The notes beneath the pieces were generated by a model. The model ran no database searches, was not told the DNA's origin, and saw nothing but the letters and a program-made list of their open reading frames with translations. Positions 16,672 through 28,458 of a stretch of DNA of 64,000 nucleotides are shown in pieces (positions within the stretch are counted from its first letter, which is position 1; every line of letters starts with the position of its first letter). The position numbers and the translations under genes are program-made. The DNA is from Phanerodontia chrysosporium (lineage: Eukaryota > Basidiomycota > Agaricomycetes > Polyporales > Phanerochaetaceae), in NCBI GenBank assembly GCA_001910725.1, contig MJGA01000022.1:452026-516025 (forward strand), in the 5' to 3' direction.

Positions 16672-19012
16672 ATGGCGCCGCGCACAGCTCCGTATGGGAC
16701 ATGGCAAAGCCCCATCACAGCAGACGCCATCGCGCAGGGGGTATGTTCACTCGCTTGCTAGGGATCGCGACACTGTACTAACCAATAACCAGGGAAACAG
16801 CGTCGCTGAGATCTTCGTCGATCCAGTGACATCGACAGTATACCATATCGAGAAGCGGCCTACGGAGGGTGGTCGCTGTGCCATCGTCAAGACTGAGGAG
16901 GGTGTCGAGCTCGTAGGGAAGGAGTTTAATTGTCGTACCGGTGTACACGAGGTGCGTGCCCCTTAGCACTCAACGCTGGAGTTTCGTTGACCTGTATGCA
17001 GTACGGAGGTGCTGCGGCAGCTGCGTATGGGGGCACAGTGTTCTTCTCCAACTTTTCCGACGGTAGAATCTACGCGGCTAAGGAGGGGTCTGCTCCTGTA
17101 CCCGTTACGCCAGGTGTGTACGGAGCTCTTCCCTGCTGCAACCTCTAACTCAGGCCTCTGAACGCAGAGAGCGAGGTGTTACGCTATGCCGACTTCGCTA
17201 TCCATCCCAAATACCCCTATATTCTGGTCTGTGTCCGCGAAGACCACACGAATCCTGAGCCTTCCAAAGTAGCCTCATCGCTCGTCACGATCAACACGAT
17301 GGCGCACACCACTGAGCCCTTCGACGCCATCGCGCCTTTGCTCAAAGGGGCAGACTTCTACGCGGCACCGACCTTCTCGCCCGACGGGACGAAACTCGCC
17401 TGGCAGCAGTGGAACCACCCTGATATGCCGTGGGACGGTTCCGAGGTGCACATCGCGTCTGTCGCAGTCGAAGGCGTCCGCGTTCATATCAAGGACGAGA
17501 GGCACATCGCAGGCCGCTGGAAGGAGGTCTCCGCGGCGTTCCCGCAGTGGGTGAACGACGACACGCTGCTCTTCACCTGCGACGAGAGCGGCTGGCACAA
17601 CCCCTGGGTGTACGACGTGCGCACGCAAAATGCGGGCGCAGTGCTTCCGCAGCCGATTTCCCAAGACTTTGCGATGCCACAGTGGGTGCTGGGCATGTCC
17701 TTCGGCACGCCTCTGGGCCGCTTCTCGGCCACCGGCAGCGTGGCACACGTGCACGCCGGAAGCAGCGACAGCGACGGATCTATGGTGTTGTACAGCGCGC
17801 TGCGCGCCGGCCGCGCCGTGCTCTACCTCTTCAGCCTGCATAGCCGCACGATTGAAGAGCTCGAATGCCCGTACGTTACAGTGGAGTACGTGCGGCGCGT
17901 GACCGCGGACGCGGTCGTCTTTCTCGGCGCGAAGCACGATGCTCCCCGCGAGGTCGTCCTCTGCACGCTGAAGGAGTACTCGAAGCCGAAGTACACTGTC
18001 CTTGGGATGCACGATGGCAGCAAGGACGCATGGAAGCCGCTCTTTGCCAAGCCCCAGCCGATCACGCTCACGATCCCCCAGACGGGCGAACCCATGCACG
18101 TCGTGTTCTACCCGCCCACCAACCCAGACTACGCTGCGCCTCAAGGCGAGAAGCCGCCCTGCGTTGTGAATGTGCATGGCGGCCCGACAGGCATGGCAGA
18201 CCAGGCGCTGGAGCTCACCACGCAATATTTTACCAGCCGTGGCTGGGCATGGTGCGTTCCACTTTGCCATCTATATCACACATTGTCCGAATATTACACT
18301 TCAGGGTGGATGTGAACTACAGCGGCAGCAGCGGTTTCGGCCGTCAGTACATGTAAGCGCATCCCCCACTTCTATCGTAGTGTCTCACTAAACTTTCTCC
18401 CAGCAACCGCCTCGCCGGCCAGTGGGGCGTAGTCGACCTGCGTGACTGCGCGCTGACAGTCGCGCTGCTCGCAGCAGCGCCGTACGAGCTGATCGACCCA
18501 AAACGCACTGCCATCCGCGGGCGATCCTCAGGCGGGTACACCGTGCTCGCCACGTTGTGCGCGTATCCGGACGCATTTGCCGCCGGCACCTCGCACTTCG
18601 GTATCAGCGACCTGCGCAAGCTCGACGAATTCACGCACAAGTTCGAGAGCAGGTACTGCGAGAAGCTCCTTGGCGGTACGGTGGCCGAACATGGCGACGT
18701 ATACGACGCACGCAGTCCCGTACACAACGCGGATAAGATTCGTTCGCCGCTCTTGGTGCGTCCTCTTGCTTTGCAAGAGTCTGATGCGTGCTGACCATTT
18801 TGCAGGTCCTCCAAGGGTCTGAGGACGCGGTTGTCCCTCCAGAACAAGCAGAGCTCATTGTCAAGTCCATCCGTGATCGCCAGGGCAAGGTCGAGTACAT
18901 CGTCTTCGAGGGCGAAGGTCACGGTTGGCGCAAAGCGGAGAACGTCAAGCGCGCCCTCGAGGCTGAGCTTCAGTTCTACGAGGGTGTGTTTGGCCTCAAG
19001 GGGACGGCTTGA
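16672..19012 (+). CDS. Prolyl-oligopeptidase-family serine peptidase (dipeptidyl/acylaminoacyl peptidase type)
   Basis: Seven exons (16672-16740, 16793-16951, 17002-17113, 17168-18251, 18305-18352, 18404-18755, 18806-19012) give 676 residues. The first ~400 residues look like the beta-propeller that gates substrates in family S9 (repeats such as PTFSPDGTKLAWQQWNHP, DTLLFTCDESGWHNPW). The C-terminal alpha/beta-hydrolase domain has VNVHGGPT (oxyanion loop), GRSSGGY (nucleophile Ser), LQGSEDAVVPP (Asp) and GEGHGW (His), which completes the catalytic triad. The WVDVNYSGSSGFGRQY segment crosses a 48-nt exon and is typical of S9C acylaminoacyl-peptidase/dipeptidyl-peptidase-V-like enzymes. No signal peptide is present, so a cytosolic peptidase is likely. 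It starts 303 bp from the divergent Dap1-like gene. Confidence 0.93.
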
Positions 19013-19416
19013 ATAGTGTAGCGCAGTCTGAAGTGGAACCGGACACCTCACACGAATGGTGTTGTACTACTAGGACAATGTGAGAATCAACAGCACGCGT
19101 CCGGCGTGCTCGACATTGTTAATCAAAAATGCGAACTTGCTCATCGAATGTATTCTACACTTCAAATTCTCTGCATTTGCATACAACCGCATGCTCTGAA
19201 TCTCGTCTAAAGTAGTCTGCAGCACATACAGCGTGTGTACCTTTGTTGAAAACAACAGCACAATATTCACGACGCGTGAGACCGTGTGATCGCCACGTGC
19301 TCGTGCGTCCCGAGGTTACTTTTGGGCGGCTCCGCAATCCTGCATAGCACACCGTCCTTGGCCCTCGACCTCCACTCTGACCTACACTCCAGCCATCCAC
19401 AATACCTCGTTCAACG
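19013..19416. other. Intergenic region, nothing recognised
   Basis: 404 bp between the peptidase stop and the NC2alpha start (same strand). No motif was assigned. Confidence 0.5.
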
Positions 19417-20257
19417 ATGAAGAACAAGAACAAGCAAACGAAGTTCCCTGTCGTATGTCCTGTATTCCCGCCGCCTGCGCTGCGCTCACGATAGCCCTCC
19501 CAATACGCCCGCCTCCATAGGCCCGCATCAAGCGTATCATGCAGAAGGACGAGGAGGTCGGCAAGGTCGCGCAGGCCACCCCGTTGTCATTTGTGAGTCG
19601 CTCCTTCGGTCGTGCGGCGTATATTGCTAACATAGGCCGCAGCGAAGGCTCTTGAGATGTTCCTTCAGACAATAGTCCAGGAGGCCGCCCGCGTCACTGC
19701 CGAGCGTGGTGCGAAGAAGGTCGAGGCGTACCACCTGTGCGTGACCTGCCTGCTCTGCCAGCCCCACGCCCCGCTGACACCCGTACAGGAAGCACGCTGT
19801 CGAGACCGTCGAGACACTCGACTTCTTGAAGGAGATCGTTGAGGGTGTGCCCGACCCGTCCGCGGGCGGGACAATCGACCTGGCCGCCGAGGCTGCAGAG
19901 AAAGCTGCCGCCAAGAAGCGCTCTCGCCCCCGCCGACCCGCCGCGGCGCCTGCGCAGGACGACGACGGCGAAGATGCTGCTCCCGCTCCCGCACCGAAGC
20001 GCAGACGGCGCAAGGCCGACGATGGCGCGGCGCCCTCCCGGCGTGGAAAGGGCAAGAACGCACAAGCACCGCCGCAACTCCAGGTCCAAGCTGAGGACGA
20101 CTACGACGCGCCCGAGCCAGAGGAAGAAGACACGCGACACGGCGACGAGGACATGGACCAAGACTATGACCAGCCGGAAGAACCTGAGGAGGAAGAGTAC
20201 GATGCACCACCGTCAAGGTCGAGGGCTCGGCAGGTTGACGAGGAGTGGGATGGGTAG
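19417..20257 (+). CDS. BUR6: Negative cofactor 2 alpha (NC2alpha / DRAP1 / Bur6), histone-fold protein
   Basis: Subunit of the NC2 complex, which binds TBP on promoter DNA and represses or tunes RNA polymerase II initiation. Four exons (19417-19452, 19521-19592, 19636-19736, 19789-20257) give 225 residues. The histone fold spans about residues 9-95: TKFPVARIKRIMQKDEEVG, KVAQATPLSF-AAAKALEMFL, ARVTAERGAKKVEAYHLKHA and the conserved LDFLKEIVEGVPD after the fold. The remainder is a low-complexity tail with Lys/Arg-Pro-Ala blocks, putative nuclear localisation stretches (PKRRRRK) and an acidic Glu/Asp-rich end. A CBF-A/NF-YC-like or Dpb3-like histone-fold subunit is the alternative, but the DEEVGKVAQATP and FLKEIVEGVPD blocks favour NC2alpha. 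Confidence 0.9.
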
Positions 20258-20372
20258 GAGCCGAGGTTCGTTGTCACCCTTGTATTATACGATTTTTTCT
20301 CGGAGGTATTACATTATTCGGTATGTGTGGTATCTATACTTTCTCCCCCAGATGATATTCAAGTGCAAGCTT

Positions 20373-21524
20373 TCATACTAGTTCGACCTCTCCGCGCAGG
20401 AGGAACTGCTCTACAACGTGGTACGGAGTCAGCGAGATCTGCCCGCGAGTCATCTCCATCACAGAGCCACTATCACAGGACAAGACAGATGAGTGTTGGA
20501 AGCAATAACTGGAGGAGACGCTTACTCTGGCAGATGTACTGGTGGACATGGCACGAGCGCATGTGCAAAGACAGCACGGGTCTTGTCTGGGCGTGATACT
20601 GGTGACGCGTATCGCACGAGGCGAATGTAGGTCCGAGTGAGAGAAGAGGCGAAGATGTATGTTAGGAGGCTCATGTGCAGATTGGAGCAGCACGCACTCA
20701 TTGGAGGGAGGAACGGCACCTGGTCATCGAGCCCGCGCTGCTCCTCTGGCAGGGCTTGCAAAACCGCGTGCATGAAGTGCGTTTCGGTCAGTGTTGCGTA
20801 GCTACATGTGCGGAGGCAGTGTCGTTCAAGGCGTTAACGGGAGGAAGGTGATAGCAGGGGTAAGGTGCCAAGATGAGAGCGCGATGCATCCGAGAGCAAG
20901 AGCACGCACCGCCGAGCATGGTCTAGCTCCGCCTGCGTCAACCTTTCGTGGATCTCGGGGGTGGTGACAATGTACCGCGCGTACTTTTCTATCTATGAAC
21001 CATACAGGCATCAATATGCGTCAATGGCTGGAGAGATGGGGATGACGCACCTTGTGTAATCGCGTGCGGATGTACGAGCGGATGACGAACTTGACGCGCT
21101 CGATCTCCGTCTGCACGAGCATGATACGAAAATGCTCGTCCTCGCTGCTGTCGGGGTCGGCTCGGAGCAGTTGCACGTCGTCCGTCTACAGCTGAGGCCC
21201 GTCAGCTCTGCCGCAGGGGCGCGTGGTGGCCGCACGCAGGCACACGGGGGCGCGACGCACCTGCTTCTTGATGTGGTCCAGCAGCCGGCCAAGGAGGCCC
21301 TCCTGCGCGCGCAACACGTCCGGCGCGTGCCTCTCGTTCATCCAGTGCCGCAGCAGCTCCTGTAGCGGCGTCGCCTCCGCAAGCTCTTGCGGCAGCACGT
21401 CCACCCGGGCGGGCATCGGGACGTCGTCGTCGAGGTCCATGCCCCATGTGTCGCGCGACGCGGCGCGGGCGCGCGAGGGCCCTGGAACACCCCAGCCATC
21501 GTCGCTGTCGGAAAGGTGCGCCAT
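20373..21524 (-). CDS. SLD5: GINS complex subunit Sld5
   Basis: Component of GINS (Sld5-Psf1-Psf2-Psf3), which together with Cdc45 and MCM2-7 forms the replicative CMG helicase. Six exons (21261-21524, 21051-21185, 20910-20992, 20698-20801, 20526-20586, 20373-20469) give 247 residues. Family blocks: LLRHWMNERHAPDVLRAQEGLLGRLL split as shorter motifs around residues 57-82, then TEIERVKFVIRSYIRTRLHK and IEKYARYIVTTPEIHERL, the A-domain helical core of Sld5. The C-terminal B domain ends SLTPYHVVEQFLLRGEVELV, matching the conserved family end. Two introns are unusually long for this locus (108 and 111 bp). The last joins (PPM-NKTRAVFAHAL and HLPD-GSVMEMTRG) were chosen by frame and motif. Its 3' end lies 115 bp from that of NC2alpha, so they are convergent. 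Confidence 0.9.
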
Positions 21525-21800
21525 GAGTGTGATACTATGAGATGTGGTTCAGAGGAGAGAATGGGCGCGTCTAGCGCGAAGGTGCTTAATGGGCGCCTGC
21601 TTACACTGCATGCCGCTTTCGGAAATCGAGTACGTTCAGCTTCGCTCACTCTCCAACACAAGGGCAGACATCGCTCTCAAATACGCGTCGATAGTCTGTA
21701 GAGGTGTACAGCCGTTGTATTTGGTCAGATACAGGACGGTCTGGTCGTTATGGGTATACATGAATATAGGGGGCGGCCGCGAATAGATTAGAGGGCAGCG

Positions 21801-22872
21801 CTAGTAAGCGAGTCTGCTGCACTGCGTTCTAGCGGGGATGGCTGCGTGCACGCAGCGGGGCAAATGGATTGAAAAGATTGGGACTGGCCAATGTATGTGT
21901 TTGTGAGCGAAAGTTCTTACGCTGAGGACCTTCGCCGAAGACATACTGGTTGTTTTCCACGTGAGTCCTCATATTCGACCTTTGCACACCGGAGTGAATG
22001 CAGTGAGGGCAATGGAAGGGCTTCCTAAGAGTGCTCAACTAATAAGCTCACGGCGCACGCCCTTTCACAGCAACAATGCTTACTCTGAGTCTGGCAGATG
22101 GATCAGAAGATGCCGTTCTATTTCAAAGCGTGAATCGCAAATGAGCTTTGAACAGATCTTGCAGATTGCCTGGCCAGGTGCCACTTTGAATACAAACTTC
22201 TTCAGGGACTCTGCCTTCTCCTAGATTATCGCGTTAATATGTGCTGGACAATGCGAGTGGTACGGAAGGGATTACCTTTGAGATCGGCGTTTCTACTGTT
22301 CGCGACTTTTTCGTGCGAGGTGGCTTGACAGAGACCTTATTCTCCTCGTCGATTCGCTTGCGCTTCTTAGCAGAAGCAGCGGAGGCGGCCGACTCTGCAA
22401 TCCTGCTAGACCGCCGAGGCGCGGTCGAAGCGGTGGCGCGCCCGGAGCCAGGAGTCGAGAAGCGTGCAGACTTGCGAGGCCTCCCGGACACCGCGAACGC
22501 AATGTTGAGGCTCGCAGTGAGTTTCTCCGACAGGCTAGCTTCCGGAAGTTGCTTTGTTTCCCTGCACGGGGTACTTGCCACACTCGTAGCTGGAGTGCTT
22601 GCAGCCGAATTCCGGCATGAAGTCGCCGGTGAGGTGCTGGGGCTCGAGGAGGCAGAAGAAGGCAGGAATGAGGGGCGGCGCTGCGGAGTGCTGGGAGGGG
22701 TGTCGTCTTCCAGGGTAGGGGCGGACGGCGCGCGGTGGTCGAGCCACGCCATATCGGCAAGGAGATGCAGCGCATCGATGGAGCCCCGGGGCGTTTGCTT
22801 GCTAGCCCACCGCTCAGGGACCCACTCCGGGAGGGTGCTAGCAGGGGTAGAAATATGCGCTGCAGAAGCCAT
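21801..22872 (-). CDS. C2H2 zinc-finger protein (probable transcription factor)
   Basis: Model of four exons (22276-22872, 22084-22220, 21921-22024, 21801-21841), 292 residues. The first ~200 residues are Ser/Thr/Pro-rich and disordered-looking, with basic stretches (SAKKRKRIDEENK, KPPRTKKSR) that could be nuclear localisation signals. Two C2H2 fingers follow: CKICSKLICDSRFEIERHLLIH and, after an intron, EKPFHCPHCIHSGVQRSNMRTH, the second joined through the classical linker-like DSEKPF. The acceptor at 22024/22025 was chosen because it restores that linker; a nearer AG gives an early stop. The last exon is uncertain: reading through the final intron would end at 21829 instead. No specific DNA target can be named. 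Nuclear location is inferred. Confidence 0.72.
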
Positions 22873-23606
22873 TGTACAGGGGGTGGGAGTGTGGGCGTGG
22901 ACGGTCTCAGTAACAAAGCGCGGAGGGCGGGGCACTGTGGTCAATGCTCGGACGAGGGAAGTTTGTGGTCGTTGAGCAACCCCGCTCATTCTCTTATACC
23001 CTGCGCCGGGGCGCCGCAGGACAAAGAACTCTTTCATCGCCCACCATACGACGAGTGGCGAGTGGCACTGCGCCTGCCATCCGATGAGCGCGCGCGTTGT
23101 TGCCCAAGTCTTGAAAGACGAGTGGCGAGGACACGCGACTGCGCGGTGGCATGTGCCACTCGTCTGAGAGGCATAGACACGTTGTGCGCATGTCCCTCTC
23201 GAGACGTCGCTGCCCTCGCTGCCTTCGTACCTTAGTTCGAACTTCACTCCATGCGAATTACCGCGATTGCAGGTCTTCAGAGTGGGAACGCAGGCGGCAT
23301 GGCAGACACGAAGGGAAAGTACACTGAGCGAACCGCGGAAGACCCCACGGCTCGGCCTATTTATGCGTGATCCCTTTTATACCTGCACCCGAGCGCTCTA
23401 GCCATCTTGGGACACGAAAAGACAAGATAGGCATGCAATGACTCACAATCGCTCATGGCTGAGTGGCACAGGACAATGGAACGAATCTCACCGAGGCAGT
23501 GTATTGCTTCCGTCGAAAGCATGTGCATGACCAGGCCTAGACATCGTTCAAGTCTTTCGTCAATTTTGGCAAAGAACAGATGACGGAGAAAGTTGACAAC
23601 AACGGA
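22873..23606. other. Intergenic region, nothing recognised
   Basis: 734 bp upstream of the zinc-finger ATG and downstream of the RhoGEF stop, both on the minus strand. An open frame continues upstream of the chosen ATG to 23247 but looks non-coding (Cys/Arg-rich, no motif). Confidence 0.45.
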
Positions 23607-26600
23607 CTAATCACTGAACACAGACAACGAAAGCACAGGGTCCCGCCGCTGCACTTCACGCAAAACTTGCTGGAAGCGCAATGTCCACCATCCACGTTCT
23701 TCGCGCTCCCGGTCTGCATCGTTCCCGTCCTTCCCATTGGTGAGCCTGCTGGCATCTACACCAAGCTTTTGGTTGTCGCGTAGCTGGAGCGAAGGACTCT
23801 TCGGCAGTGGCAAGCCGGCGTGGAGAATGTCCATCACGCTGCGCTGCGTGTCGGCCTCGAGATCGACGAACGGGCCATGCGGAAGATACGCGCCGGAGTG
23901 AGAGGGAAACGATAGCGAGCAGAGTGTATAGGCTTGACAGCGACGTAGCGCCTGAAGGGCGTTCTCGCTGTCTTCGGGCGTTGTAGGCAGGGCAAGCGTG
24001 ACTGAAGTTGCGATGCTGCCTTCAGGAATGGTTCCTGTTTGGAGGTCGCTCTGTCCCAGCGGCAAGAGAGTAAGTCTCACAGCGGGGGCCTCCGACATCG
24101 ACTCTACCATGGCAGACATTAGCAGCCATCGTGGTGAGACTACAAGGATTACCCACCGTTGCCAACTTCCGCTGAAACATCCAGGATCTTCGCGATGCCT
24201 ATATCCAGGAGTAGCTTCAGCTTCTCTTGACCATCCTCGTCTACACGATGTGCCGTGCCCGTAAGTAGGAGGACATCCGTGAAGACATAAGCTCGAACAG
24301 CGATTGACTCCGTTGCCTGGTCCCTTTCGGACCTTTTCCCCAGTGCTTTCGACGACCGCTTCGAGCCGTCCAAGGCAGGCGAGTCGGGGCACGGCGACAC
24401 GACGATAGTCGGCGTTCGATGCTGACCGGGTCGGGGACAAAAGTTGGCGGGTGCGACAGTCGCTGTAGACCTAGAGGAACTGTTCCTTCGATCATTCCGG
24501 TCATTCTTGACCTGCACATAGGGACGATAGACGACTTCGCCGTGCCACAGTAGCCTCCGTTCGCGTCTAGCAAGTTGCACAGACGGCAAGAAGCCTTCAA
24601 TGCGGCTTGCTATGCTCTTCACGAAGTCATACTCCTCTTCGCGTAGTTTGACTTCGCCTAGGACGTGTACTATCATCCGCATCGACTGATAGAGGGAAAG
24701 AGACAGCAAGTGGTCCAGATGTGATGGCGGAGTGAGTCGAGATAGTTCCTACGAGGTGGATGTCAGCGCTTGTATCCTGTGGAAACGCGAGAAAATAACC
24801 TTGAACAGATCCACGGAACCGTACAGGTGGTCCACGGGTTCCAGCAGCAAATCACTCAGGGGATGGCCGCCACACTCGGGGTGAGCCTCCCTGAGGCGTA
24901 AAAACTCTCCAAATTCGTCTCCGACGGCGACAGAATCCATCAAGAGCTGGCGAGCACCGTCTACGCGCACGAGATAAGGCTGGTAGACTTCAAACCGAGG
25001 CACAAAGCTTCGCATCGCCCGTCCGAAGCCCTCGACGATGTTGCCCGAACGCCATGGCTCTGTTGCGGCTGCAAGCGCGTCGGCGATGTTACCGTGAAGA
25101 TTGACGATGTCCTCGAGCCAGTCGAACAGCCGCGCCACTTCCTTCGGCACGCCAGGTAACCATACCTTGCTGTGTTTCCGTCGCAAAGGAACGATGAAGA
25201 TACGTACAAGGGAACGCAGGCGAAGCACGAAGTCGGAATGCGCGCGGACGTAGTGGTAGATCAGCTCCTGACGGGCCATCTCGGTCTTGCCATGCGCACG
25301 AGACAAAGCGTCGTAGTCAGCAGGTCGCAGGGTTGCGCGCCAGGAGCTCGCTAGCTGGTCGTAAGGCTCGTCAGGTAGGCTAGATTCAGGTTCAGGTGCC
25401 GGCTCAGGCTCAGGCTCGACTTCGGATTCATAGACAGATGGCGCACTGGAGCTCGCAGACAAAGCCCTAGAATGCCGAGACTCTGGTCGCGCCGCTGGAA
25501 CATGCTGATTGGACCGTGATCTCGAATGCTTTATTGGCTGACGCGATTCTTTCGATCGACGTCGCGCCTTCTTGTCCTGGGCCATAGACTGTTCTCCTTC
25601 CCTAGCACAGGGTCCCCCAGTAACCTCAGTGAGCAAAGCTTGGGCAGCAGTACTAAAGCCAGAGACACCAGGTTGGTCCCAATGGTCGAGATCAGGAGTC
25701 GAACGAGCAGTCGCCAAGCGCAAGTCTTCCTCAGGTAGAGAGTAGTCGTCCTGATGTTCTAGAGAATCACGCCTGTTGTGTCCATGCGAAGCCTCCTCTC
25801 CACCAGTGCGAGGGGTGTAGCCAGTGTAAGACAGAGACTCGGGAATCCCAAAACGCTCTCGCTCAAGTGTAGCAGTGTCGCCTCTCTTTCCTGTAGTCGA
25901 ACATTGTGAGTAGCTTGAGTGTCCGCCGCATAAGTTGAAGATCGCCGGCGGTTACTTGGACGCTCCAATTCAGGATTTTCAACCACACTATGCCTTCTTC
26001 CATCGCCAGTAGAGGTACTAGCACTAGTGCGATGCCTTGCCTTCTTGGGTGGTGCTTCGTACGTGCGCTCGTCGGCGTGGTCTCCCTCTTCTTGGTAGAT
26101 ATATCGGGACGAGGAGGGTACATTGTCGGTCTTCGAGGATCGGCGTGACTTCGGAGGCAGGGACGTGGATCGCCCTTGGTCTTGCCGACTGGAAGAGCTC
26201 GGGTCCTCACGAGCTCTAGAAGACATCGGAAGCCGAGACGGTTGGGTGACAGTCCGTTTACGTTCACTGTCTTTAGCCCGTCGGTCGAGCTGAACTTCTT
26301 GTGCATGTGCATCGCGATCTTCAGATTCCTCGCCGTACCGCTGGTGTCGATCTTCTCGCCGACGCTCGCGACTTCGTCGACGTTCATCGCGGCCACTTTC
26401 CTGATGCGTGATGGTGCGAGCTCCCGTGGTAGAGTCGAACTGCAAGCCATCAACAAGTCCAATGAGAGCCTGCTCTCGTCGCCGCCGTGAGTCGGAAGGT
26501 TGTATAACGTAAGATTGTCGATGTTCTGCCCAGCTGCTAGGTTGTCGACGTCCCTGTCTCACGGTGTCGCGTCGATTATCCCCGAGGTCTTCATGGCTAC

Positions 26601-28218
26601 TGTGATCGTCCTCGTCTATGTGATGCTGGTCGTTGTTGTAGGCATCTGGTTCTCGATCGTGGGTCCTCGATGACTCGTAGATATTTCCCTCGTCATCTTC
26701 GGTAATGGATCCCGTAGATGCCTCGGCGCGTTCGAATTCTGGATAGTCCCGCAAGCCGAGTCCTACGGCAGGCGCATATCGACTCTTTCGCCTGTCTTTT
26801 GACGCAGTCTGGGACGACGGCCCGGGTATATGCTGCGGAATGCGCGGCGAGTGGTTATATACAGGCTCCCGTGGGGTCCGCGGCGTTCTTCCAGGCGTCC
26901 GGCCATTCGAAGACGCGGCCCGAGTCCGTGGAGGATTGCGAGCAGCAGGCTCCTCGTGCTCACTTTCTGAGCTTGGCGTAACCTCAGCGTTCGTAACGAC
27001 CAGCCGCCCCGATGCTATCCTCCTGTTGTACTCTCGTTCAAGCTCGGAACCGCTGTCGACATTCGAACGAGGGAGATTGGACCGCGGGGTACTATCTCTA
27101 ACGGCGTCTGGCGATATGGCAGTACCAGAATGGGTGCGAGTCCGCGACGACGACGAACTTGCGGAAGACGGCCCCGATGGCATTCCAGCCTGCAGGTTGG
27201 GTGAGCGTATCTTACTCGTCTATGACGCGCATATATAAGCAGTTCACAGTACACTCAGCATGAGACGTACCATAGGAATACGACTGGTTCGACCGATTTC
27301 GGCATGTGCATCCGCTCTCTTCATGAATCTAGAAGGGATCCCCGAGGATTGATCGACAGCAGAGGAGAGCAACGGGCTATGAGACGACATGGACAAATGG
27401 GTACCAGCCGACTGGCCTGGACGAAGGCTGGGCTTTGTTGGTATGCGAGGAGATGCGGGGATCTTTGACGCTACCCGGGGAGAAAGCGGTTGGTCAGATC
27501 GGTTTGTATTCAACGACGGTGTACCAAGCGAGTGGGGAGAAAGAACAGCGGCAGCCGCAGGAGTTGTCGGTGTCGAACTCGCCTGTCCCCGAGATGTCGA
27601 CGCATGTGTCGACACGTATCCCGACGCGATGACAGGAGAACGAAACGAGCGGTTTTCTTGTGACGACACGACGAGAGTCCTGGCCTTGTCCTCCTGTATC
27701 GCAGCCGAGGTGTCAGACTGCTCGGAATCGTCTCTTTTGCGCGGCTCGTCGTCTTGAGCTGGCCCACGCGGCGGCGGGTGCGTCATTCTGTCGATGGTGT
27801 CGCGCAGCGAGGGCAAAAGCTGAGTCTCCAGGAAAGGAATCTCTGCCATCTGCCGCTTGCTGCTCCCTTCGCGTATTCGCGCATCTAGTTCCTTCTGGCC
27901 CTTCGGCGTGGCGCGAGATAGCGAGCGCGAAAGAGACCGCTTGCGACGACCAGACGGTTCACCCGACTCTGCATTATCTGCATCAGCCTGGGCTGTAGGG
28001 TAGGACAGCGGTCCACCCGTGGGAGGGTTGTAAGGTTGTGCTAGTTCTTCAGCGTGTGGTTGCACTTTCGAGGACGAGGGATCTGTGCGCGGGGAAAGAC
28101 CAGCTGCCGCCGCGTAGTAGGAAGGGGGCTGAAAAGTAGGCAGACGAGAAGACAAGAAACCGATGCCAGATGTAGTCGGACGAGAGCCAGTGCGAGAGTT
28201 AGACCACTTCTGATACAT
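23607..28218 (-). CDS. Large Rho guanine-nucleotide exchange factor (DH-PH)
   Basis: Five exons (27271-28218, 25956-27189, 24800-25890, 24157-24748, 23607-24103) close in frame at 1453 residues. The first ~900 residues are Ser/Pro/Arg-rich and disordered-looking. The Dbl-homology domain starts near residue 934 (RQELIYHYVRAHSDFVLRL, LRSLVRIFIVPLRR) and continues across the exon C/D junction (VDLFKELSRLTPPSHLDHLL) to about residue 1140. It is followed by a pleckstrin-homology-like region from RRERRLLWHGEVVYRPYVQ to VRAYVFTDVLLLTGTAHR, split by a Ser/Arg-rich insert. Family knowledge: DH-PH proteins activate Rho GTPases at the plasma membrane and control polarity and actin. The 65-bp intron 25891-25955 has a good branch-like CTCAC and removes an apparent frameshift. 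The start ATG is tentative; an upstream open segment (about 28303-28350) could add an exon. Confidence 0.85.
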
Positions 28219-28458
28219 CAAGACCTGAGCAAGCCAGAGACGAGAAACGATGTACGAGGGACACAGACAAGTTCGATTTCTTGAGATTCCGAAAGTGGCA
28301 GTTACGCTTACATCATCAAAGCGCGTCCGAACAGCGAGCAGAGATGCCCACCACAGAAACTCTCCTCAGCGCATAGCACTACATAACAAGACTCCTTCAA
28401 AGTGACGATCTACATTGAATGAGCTTCGTTCCAGTACTGAGGATAAGAATAATAATAC

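Noticed and set aside
17275..18270. 331-codon minus-strand frame antisense to the peptidase gene
   Set aside because: It is Arg/His/Val-rich mirror coding of a GC-rich exon; it has no domain and its supposed exons do not match splice sites.
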